The notes under the pieces: model-generated
Databases searched by the model: none
Seen by the model: only the letters and a program-made list of their open reading frames with translations
What the model was told of the DNA's origin: nothing
In this document: piece after piece, positions 6,102-11,063 of the stretch
How positions within the stretch are numbered: position 1 is the stretch's first letter
How the letters are laid out: each line of letters begins with the position of its first letter
Origin: Opitutia bacterium
GTDB lineage: Bacteria > Verrucomicrobiota > Verrucomicrobiia > Opitutales > Opitutaceae
Reading direction: 5' to 3'
Assembly: GCA_003157575.1 (NCBI GenBank)
Contig: PMKA01000091.1
Location: forward strand, 1 to 11,063
Length of the DNA: 11,063 bases
Translations under genes and position numbers: made by a program

Positions 6102-7028
6102 ATGCGCATCCTCGTGACCGGCGGCGCCGGGTTTCTCGGCAGCCATCTTTGCGATCGGCTGATCAGCGATGGCCATGACGTCATCTGTCTCGATAATCTG
6201 TTCACCGGGAGGAAGGACAACATCGTCCATCTGCTGTCGAATCCCCACTTCGAATTCATGCGGCACGACGTGGTCGATCCCTTCAAGGTCGAGGTGGACC
6301 AGATCTTCAACCTGGCCTGTCCGGCCTCCCCTCCGCATTACCAGTACAACCCCATCAAGACGACCAAGACCTCGGTCATGGGGGCGATCAACTGCCTGGG
6401 TCTGGCGAAACGGGTGAAGGCGCGCGTGTTCCAGGCGTCGACTTCCGAGGTGTATGGCGATCCCCAGGAGCATCCGCAGTCCGAGACCTACTGGGGCCAC
6501 GTCAATCCGGTCGGCCTGCGCTCGTGTTACGATGAAGGGAAGCGCTGCGCCGAGACGCTCTTCTTCGATTATCACCGGGAGAACCGCGTCGACATCCGGG
6601 TTGCGAGGATCTTCAACACCTATGGACCGCGGATGCTGCCCAACGACGGCCGCGTTGTCTCGAATTTCATCGTGCAGGCGTTGAAGGGCGAGGATCTCAC
6701 GGTCTATGGCGACGGCATGCAGACGCGGTCCTTCTGTTTTGTGGGCGATCTGATCGAGGCGTTCTGCCGCTTCATGAAGCAGACGGAGACGGTCGGTCCG
6801 CTCAACCTGGGCAACCCCGATGAATTCACGATGCTCCAGCTTGCGGAGCTCACGGTGAAGCTCGTCGGCGGGAAATCGAAGATCGTGCACAAGCCCCTGC
6901 CGTCCGACGATCCGAAGCAGCGCCGGCCGGACATCTCGCTCGCGCGCCGCACGCTCAAGTGGAAGCCGGCCGTGGCGCTCGACGAAGGCTTGAAGCGGAC
7001 AATCGCGTATTTCCGCGGGCGGGTCTAG
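6102..7028 (+). CDS. UDP-glucuronate decarboxylase (UDP-xylose synthase), SDR family
   Basis: This enzyme converts UDP-glucuronate to UDP-xylose through an NAD-bound 4-keto intermediate, supplying sugar donors for cell-surface polysaccharides in the cytoplasm. The 308-residue product is full length for the bacterial enzyme. It begins with the Rossmann loop GGAGFLG (7-13), has Asp31 to hold the NAD ribose, the strongly characteristic [15 protein letters not shown] (70-84), Glu116 in TSEVYG, and the catalytic Tyr143-x3-Lys147 in YDEGKR. The ATG at 6102 was chosen because the Rossmann strand MRILVTGG starts there. An ATG at 6030 would add 24 unrelated residues, although it has a slightly more purine-rich upstream. 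No Shine-Dalgarno precedes 6102. It follows the PIN gene by 81 nt and converges on the transglutaminase gene. A dTDP-glucose dehydratase or epimerase is less likely given the signature. Confidence 0.92.
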   Translation: MRILVTGGAGFLGSHLCDRLISDGHDVICLDNLFTGRKDNIVHLLSNPHFEFMRHDVVDPFKVEVDQIFNLACPASPPHYQYNPIKTTKTSVMGAINCLGLAKRVKARVFQASTSEVYGDPQEHPQSETYWGHVNPVGLRSCYDEGKRCAETLFFDYHRENRVDIRVARIFNTYGPRMLPNDGRVVSNFIVQALKGEDLTVYGDGMQTRSFCFVGDLIEAFCRFMKQTETVGPLNLGNPDEFTMLQLAELTVKLVGGKSKIVHKPLPSDDPKQRRPDISLARRTLKWKPAVALDEGLKRTIAYFRGRV

Positions 7029-7031
7029 CGA

Positions 7032-7093
7032 GGCGGCGCCCCGCCAGACTTGGGCGTAGGCGGGACGCCTGCGCCAGCACCCGAGACGGGTGC
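7032..7093. repeat. Three tandem GC-rich hairpins between convergent genes
   Basis: Three stems lie in a row: GGCGG/CCGCC at 7032-7045, GGCGTAGGC/GCCTGCGCC at 7053-7075 (one G-U pair on the plus strand, loop GGGAC) and GCACCCG/CGGGTGC at 7077-7093 (loop AGA). They fill most of the 96 bp between the stops of the decarboxylase and transglutaminase genes, so they probably end both transcripts. No U-tracts are present, and the sequence resembles repetitive extragenic palindromes. Confidence 0.45.
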
Positions 7094-7124
7094 GTTCCTC
7101 GGCATGAGATGGAATGGCGACCTG

Positions 7125-8018
7125 CTAGCCTGCCAGCGGCGACAAAGGGCCTTCTTCCGCGGCTTCCTCCGAATCGAGCCGGGTGACGAGGACCTCGACG
7201 CTGAGCTTGCGGCTGGCGGTGCCGCGGTAGGTGCCGCGGAGCGGCGAAACATCGGCGTAGTCGCGCCCGATGGCGACCTTCACGTGGCGCTGGCTGACCG
7301 GCTGCTGGTTGGTGGGATCGAGTCCGCGCCAGCCGACGCCCGGCAGGTAGACTTCGACCCAGGCGTGCGTGGCCTGCGTGCCCTTGAGCCTGTCGGCCGG
7401 GCCGTTGTAGAGATAGCCGCTCACGTAGCGCGCGGGGACCTTCAGGGCGCGGCAGAGCCCGATCATCACGTGCGCGAAATCCTGGCAGACGCCCTGGCGC
7501 AACCGGAGCGCCTCCTCCATTGTCGTGTGGGCGTTGGTCACAGCGGGAATGTACCTGAACTCGCTGCCGAGATGGCGCATGATGGCCTGCACGATCTGCC
7601 AGGCGTCGCTGTGGCCGGCGGCGATGTCGATCGCGAGCCGCCAGGCCTCGGGAGTGGCGCGGACGTAGGTGCTGGGCTGGAGAAAATCGTAGCATTCGCC
7701 GAGACGCTCGCAGGCCGCCAGCGCGGCGACTGGCGCGGGGGTGGCATCGCCGGGCAGCGGGGGAAGGTCCCGCGTGACGACGACGGAGGTGGCTTCGACC
7801 GTCAGCTCCTGATGGGGCGACGTGAGGTCGATGACGTGGACGCAGTTGCGATAAAAGTCGTGAAAATGCGAAAGCCGGGTGGAGGGCAGGACCTTGAGCA
7901 GGAAGCTCTGCCGGGTCTGCTCGGGGCAGTCGACGGGCTCGAGGCGCGCCTCGTTGAAGCTGTCGCGCACCAACGCTGCGTAGACGTGGTGCGTGCGATG
8001 GTAGACTTGCAGCTTCAT
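7125..8018 (-). CDS. Transglutaminase-like cysteine protease
   Basis: This is a transglutaminase-fold protein, in bacteria usually a cysteine peptidase or amidase rather than a cross-linker. The 297 residues show the bacterial transglutaminase N-terminal domain (about 1-85) followed by the core, with the triad Cys178 in RQGVCQDFAH, His218 in THAWVEVYLP and Asp234 in GLDPTN. No signal peptide or membrane segment is seen, so it is probably cytoplasmic. The ATG at 8018 overlaps the stop of the alpha-E gene as ATGA, and a GGAGGA lies 12 nt upstream within that gene. It is the last gene of the operon with the ATP-grasp and alpha-E genes. In such clusters it is proposed to trim or process peptides made by the ligase. 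The acidic C-terminal tail (about 282-291) is unassigned. Confidence 0.9.
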   Translation of the reverse strand: MKLQVYHRTHHVYAALVRDSFNEARLEPVDCPEQTRQSFLLKVLPSTRLSHFHDFYRNCVHVIDLTSPHQELTVEATSVVVTRDLPPLPGDATPAPVAALAACERLGECYDFLQPSTYVRATPEAWRLAIDIAAGHSDAWQIVQAIMRHLGSEFRYIPAVTNAHTTMEEALRLRQGVCQDFAHVMIGLCRALKVPARYVSGYLYNGPADRLKGTQATHAWVEVYLPGVGWRGLDPTNQQPVSQRHVKVAIGRDYADVSPLRGTYRGTASRKLSVEVLVTRLDSEEAAEEGPLSPLAG

Positions 8019-9037
8019 TGCTGCTGCTGTTCCTCCTGCTGGCGCAGTTCGTCGTCGGACTGCAGCCGGAAGGCCTGCAAAATGTAGGTTTGAAAGAGCG
8101 CCTCTCCGATGGCGTTGAGCTTGGCCTGGAGCTGGTCGACATAGGCGTGCAGGCCGCAGTCGAAGACGTCGGCCGCGGTGCTGAATTGAAGCTCGGCGAG
8201 CAGGCGGCCGCAAAGTCTCTCCGCCTCGTTGCCGAAGCGGTTTTCGGCGACGCCGGAGATGCCGCGCAGGGCGAGGTTGAGCTGCTGCACGCAGAAGCGC
8301 ACCGAGCGCGGAAAGCCCTCTGACAACAGAAGAAACTCGGCGACCAGCGCGGGCTGCACCTCGGCGCCGTGGAGCGCCTTGTAGGCGTCCCACGCGCTGC
8401 AGGAACGCAGCACGGCGGACCACGCCAGGGCGTCGGTCTGGCTTGGCTCGGCTCCGGCCGGGGCGCCGCGCGCGGGCACGGAGGCGTGGCGCAGGTCGAG
8501 CAGGCGCGAGGTCTTGTCCGCCCGTTCGAGGAAGCGGGCGGTCTGGACGAAATACCAGCCCTCGTTGCGGACCACCGTGGCGTCGGTCAGTCCCTGGAGG
8601 TGGAGCGAGCCGGATTTGATTTCGTCGAAGAACTCCTGGGGGCTTTCACGCCAGAGCTCCCTGGCGCGCGGAGACTGGAGCATCAGGTAGAGGCGGTTGA
8701 GCGCCTCCCACACCTCGAGCGTCAGCTGGTCGCGCACGGTGCGCGCGTTCTCGCGAGCCTGGGCGATGCAGGAGACGATGGAGTTCGGATTGAGCGGCTG
8801 GAAAACGAGGAACTCGGTGACGGTCCGTCCGGTGGCCTTGGTATGGAGCTGGAGGAAGAGCTCCTCGTCGCCGGTGCTCTGCACGACCGGGAGCCAGTAT
8901 GCGGCGACGGTGCGGTCGTTGAGGTTGTGCACGTCGAGGAGGAGCTGCAGGTTGACATCGACCAGGCGGGCGGTGTTTTCCGCCCGCTCGATGTGGCGGC
9001 TCATCCAGAAGAGGTTGTGGGCTACGCGGCTGAGCAT
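8015..9037 (-). CDS. Alpha-E domain-containing protein
   Basis: This belongs to the all-helical alpha-E family, almost always encoded next to a circularly permuted ATP-grasp protein and a transglutaminase. Its biochemical role is not established. The start motif MLSRVAHNLFWMSRHIERAENTAR (seen at residues 1-24) and the repeated pattern YFVQTARFLERADKTSRLLD in the middle are the family hallmarks. The 340-residue length is typical. The ATG at 9037 is chosen for the family start; only 7 nt separate it from the ATP-grasp stop, and the sequence there is TCCTCCC, not a Shine-Dalgarno, so coupling is likely. The protein ends in QQEEQQQQ, coded by a short CAG-rich run that overlaps the next gene's start. 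No signal peptide or membrane helix is seen. Confidence 0.9.
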   Translation of the reverse strand: MLSRVAHNLFWMSRHIERAENTARLVDVNLQLLLDVHNLNDRTVAAYWLPVVQSTGDEELFLQLHTKATGRTVTEFLVFQPLNPNSIVSCIAQARENARTVRDQLTLEVWEALNRLYLMLQSPRARELWRESPQEFFDEIKSGSLHLQGLTDATVVRNEGWYFVQTARFLERADKTSRLLDLRHASVPARGAPAGAEPSQTDALAWSAVLRSCSAWDAYKALHGAEVQPALVAEFLLLSEGFPRSVRFCVQQLNLALRGISGVAENRFGNEAERLCGRLLAELQFSTAADVFDCGLHAYVDQLQAKLNAIGEALFQTYILQAFRLQSDDELRQQEEQQQQ

Positions 9038-9044
9038 GGGAGGA

Positions 9045-10562
9045 TCATTCGCTTCCGTAGAGAACCCAGGTGTCCTTGCTGCCGCCGCCCTGGGAGGAAT
9101 TGACGACGAGCGAGCCCGGCCGCAGGGCGACGCGCGTGAGGCCGCCCGGAACGACAACGGTCTTCTCGCCGTAGAGAATGAACGGGCGCAGGTCGACGTG
9201 CCTCCCCGCGAAGCCGTCCTCATGGCCCGTCGGATGTCGCGAAAGGCGGACGACCGGCTGCGCGATGTAGTTGCGCGGCTCGGCCTCGATGCGGCGGCGG
9301 AACTCCTCGCGCTCGGCGGCGGCGGCCTGCGGCCCCATCAGCATTCCGTAGCCGCCGGCCTCGTTGGCCGCCTTGACCACGAGCTCGGGCAGGTGTTCGA
9401 CGATATAGCGGCGGTCGGCCTCCTCGCTGGCAAGGTAGGTGGGCACGTTCGGCAGGATCGGCTCCTGGTCGAGGTAGTATTTGATCATCCGCGGCACGAA
9501 GCAGTACATGACCTTGTCGTCGGCGACGCCGGTTCCCACGGAATTGGCGAGCGAGACGTGGCCTGCCCGGTAGGCGTTGATCAGTCCGGGCACGCCGAGC
9601 GCCGAGTCGTGGCGGAACACGAGCGGATCGATGAAGTCGTCGTCGATGCGGCGGTAGATGACGTGGACCGGCTGCAGCCCCTTGGTCGTGCGCATATAGA
9701 CGTGCTGGTCGCGCACGAGGAGGTCGCGCCCTTCCACGATCTCGATGCCCATCTGGCGCGCGAGGTAGGTGTGTTCGAAATAGGCCGAGTTGAACGCGCC
9801 GGGCGTGAGCAGCACGACCGTGGGATCGGCGATTCCCGCCGGGGCGATGTATTTGAGGAGTTTCAACAGCTCGGCCGGGTAGTGTTCGACCGGCCGCACG
9901 CCGTTCTCCTCGAAACTCTCGGGGAAGGTTCGCTTGATGGCCCGCCGGTTCTCCAGAACGTAGCTGACGCCCGAGGGGCAGCGGCCGTTGTCCTCCAGCA
10001 CCAGGTACTTGCCGGCGGCGTCCCGGATGATGTCGGTGCCGCAGATGTGAATGTAGATGTCGCGCGGCACCGGGAAATTGACGAACTCGCGCCGGAAGTG
10101 TTTTGCGGAAAAGACGTACTCGGCGGGGATGGTGCCGTCCCGGATGATATGCTGGTCGTGATAGATGTCGTGGAGGAAAAGATTGAGCGCGGTGATGCGT
10201 TGAATGAGACCGGTCTCCAGGTAGGCCCATTCGGCCGCCGGGATTATCCGCGGGACCAGGTCGAACGGGAATATCCGCTCGGTCCCCCGCGAGTCGCCAT
10301 AGACATTGAAGGTGATGCCCTGGCGCATGAAGGCGAGGTCGACCGCCCGGCGTTTGGCCTCGAACTCGGTCCGGCTCATCCCGGTGAGACGCTGCGCAAA
10401 CCGCGCATAATGCGGGCGCGGACCGCCGGAGGGGTCCAGCATCTCGTCGAAATAGCCCTGCGTGTCGTAGCTGCGGAACGGGCCGGAGGGCGTCGCAGGC
10501 GCAGCCGCGCCGGTGCCGGAGCAGGTGGTTTCGTTTTGGGCGGAATCGGTGGCGGTGGGCAT
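9045..10562 (-). CDS. Circularly permuted ATP-grasp protein
   Basis: This is a predicted ATP-dependent carboxylate-amine ligase of the circularly permuted ATP-grasp family (DUF404/DUF407 type); its substrate is unknown. Numbering from the ATG at 10562 (505 aa): a low-complexity leader (1-30), the N-terminal family region from [30 protein letters not shown] (189-206) with conserved Glu/Asn, the nucleotide-binding Lys397 in [16 protein letters not shown], Arg459 in LRPFILYG, and the signature [14 protein letters not shown] (488-501). The length is ordinary for the family. A TTG at 10583 could extend it by seven residues; neither start has a strong Shine-Dalgarno. It is first in the operon with the alpha-E and transglutaminase genes, a trio that comparative genomics has linked to peptide or amide-bond synthesis. 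It is divergent from secA. Confidence 0.92.
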   Translation of the reverse strand: MPTATDSAQNETTCSGTGAAAPATPSGPFRSYDTQGYFDEMLDPSGGPRPHYARFAQRLTGMSRTEFEAKRRAVDLAFMRQGITFNVYGDSRGTERIFPFDLVPRIIPAAEWAYLETGLIQRITALNLFLHDIYHDQHIIRDGTIPAEYVFSAKHFRREFVNFPVPRDIYIHICGTDIIRDAAGKYLVLEDNGRCPSGVSYVLENRRAIKRTFPESFEENGVRPVEHYPAELLKLLKYIAPAGIADPTVVLLTPGAFNSAYFEHTYLARQMGIEIVEGRDLLVRDQHVYMRTTKGLQPVHVIYRRIDDDFIDPLVFRHDSALGVPGLINAYRAGHVSLANSVGTGVADDKVMYCFVPRMIKYYLDQEPILPNVPTYLASEEADRRYIVEHLPELVVKAANEAGGYGMLMGPQAAAAEREEFRRRIEAEPRNYIAQPVVRLSRHPTGHEDGFAGRHVDLRPFILYGEKTVVVPGGLTRVALRPGSLVVNSSQGGGSKDTWVLYGSE

Positions 10563-10695
10563 GGGAACATCTTTGGAAAGCAATTCGCGTGCGAGACGGG
10601 CCGTTTTCCGCCAAAAAATCTGGAGGGCGCTTCAAGGAGCGGGGATTTGTCATTTGCCAAGCCCGGCCGGGCCGGCTTTGCTTCAACCTCTTTTC
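10563..10695. promoter_or_regulatory. Divergent intergenic region between the ATP-grasp operon and secA
   Basis: These 133 bp must hold both promoters. A perfect 12-bp palindrome GCCCGGCCGGGC lies at 10661-10672 inside a larger imperfect stem (10659-10679), about 25 bp before the secA ATG. It could be a regulatory site or a leader hairpin. I cannot identify convincing -35/-10 pairs on either strand, and no Shine-Dalgarno precedes secA. Confidence 0.3.
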
Positions 10696-11063
10696 ATGAT
10701 TTCCTGGCTCCTTAAGAAATTCTCCGGCCGCCATTACCGCAAATTCCTCGAGCGGTGCCGGCCGATAGTGGCGCGCGTCAATGAGATCGAACGCTCATAC
10801 GAGGCGCTCAGCGACGAGCAGCTGCAGGCGAAGACCGCCGAGTTCCGCGAGCGCTTCAAGGCGGGCGAAACGCTCGACCAGCTGCTGCCGGAGGCATTTG
10901 CCGCGGTGAAGAGCGCCGCCCGCCGGCTCTGCGGCCGGAAGATCACGGTGTGCGACCACGAGCTCACCTGGGACATGGTGCACTACGACGTCCAGCTGAT
11001 CGGCGGCATCGCCCTGCACGAGGGGAAGATCGCCGAGATGGCCACCGGCGAGGGCAAGACGCT
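10696..11063 (+). CDS. secA: Preprotein translocase ATPase SecA, N-terminal part (cut by window edge)
   Basis: SecA is the motor ATPase that drives unfolded preproteins through SecYEG at the inner membrane. Only the first 122 codons are present. The translation begins [17 protein letters not shown] and then has the helical SecA opening with [36 protein letters not shown] and [21 protein letters not shown]. It reaches the Walker A motif MATGEGKT exactly at the right edge. These segments are unmistakable for SecA. The ATG at 10696 matches the usual start of the family; no Shine-Dalgarno is visible. The frame is open to the edge, so truncation is due to the window only. Divergent from the ATP-grasp operon. 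Confidence 0.95.
   Translation, partial: MISWLLKKFSGRHYRKFLERCRPIVARVNEIERSYEALSDEQLQAKTAEFRERFKAGETLDQLLPEAFAAVKSAARRLCGRKITVCDHELTWDMVHYDVQLIGGIALHEGKIAEMATGEGKT

Noticed and set aside
5610..6890. A 426-codon minus-strand frame across the toxin and decarboxylase genes
   Set aside because: It crosses two clearly real genes on the other strand and has no recognisable protein features.
8697..10715. A 672-codon plus-strand frame antisense to the ATP-grasp and alpha-E genes
   Set aside because: Long antisense frames are common opposite GC-rich genes. It matches no family, while the opposite strand encodes well-conserved proteins.

Overview
The window looks like a high-GC bacterial chromosome, most plausibly a verrucomicrobial one of Opitutaceae type. 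That guess rests on the GC-rich coding, the secA N-terminus and the general look of the core proteins; there is no rRNA or other lineage marker. The left half (about 1-6020) is accessory DNA carrying defence and addiction functions. The right half (about 6100-11063) is ordinary chromosomal DNA.

Left half. A complete type II-C CRISPR-Cas operon lies on the minus strand in the order cas9 (4630-1316), cas1 (1309-380), cas2 (398-84). The genes are almost gapless or overlapping, and there is no csn2 or cas4. Cas9 is compact (1104 aa) with all RuvC and HNH residues present, and Cas1 has its catalytic E/H/E set, so the system looks intact. No CRISPR array lies inside the window; it would be expected just beyond position 1. 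Between cas2 and the window edge is a very stable 22-bp hairpin whose three imperfect pairs are all G-U pairs only in minus-strand RNA. Upstream of cas9, a 331-bp non-coding divergent region is packed with consecutive dyads. It is the best place in the window for a tracrRNA, and also for the operator of the next operon. Divergent from cas9 is a two-gene toxin-antitoxin module on the plus strand: an excisionase/MerR-type HTH antitoxin (4962-5429) and a 189-aa PIN-domain toxin (5451-6020).

Right half. A UDP-glucuronate decarboxylase gene (6102-7028, plus) converges on a three-gene minus-strand operon: circularly permuted ATP-grasp protein (10562-9045), alpha-E domain protein (9037-8015) and transglutaminase-like protease (8018-7125). 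This trio is a widespread, conserved and poorly understood predicted peptide or amide-bond modification system. Its last two genes overlap by ATGA. Divergent from it, secA begins at 10696 and runs off the right edge just at its Walker A motif.

How the parts relate: the Cas proteins would work together with an array and tracrRNA lying partly or wholly outside the window. The toxin-antitoxin pair may stabilise the Cas island or share regulatory DNA with it. The ATP-grasp/alpha-E/transglutaminase genes form an independent biochemical unit. The most interesting unexplained signals are the dyad cluster at 4682-4921 and the hairpin at 22-68.
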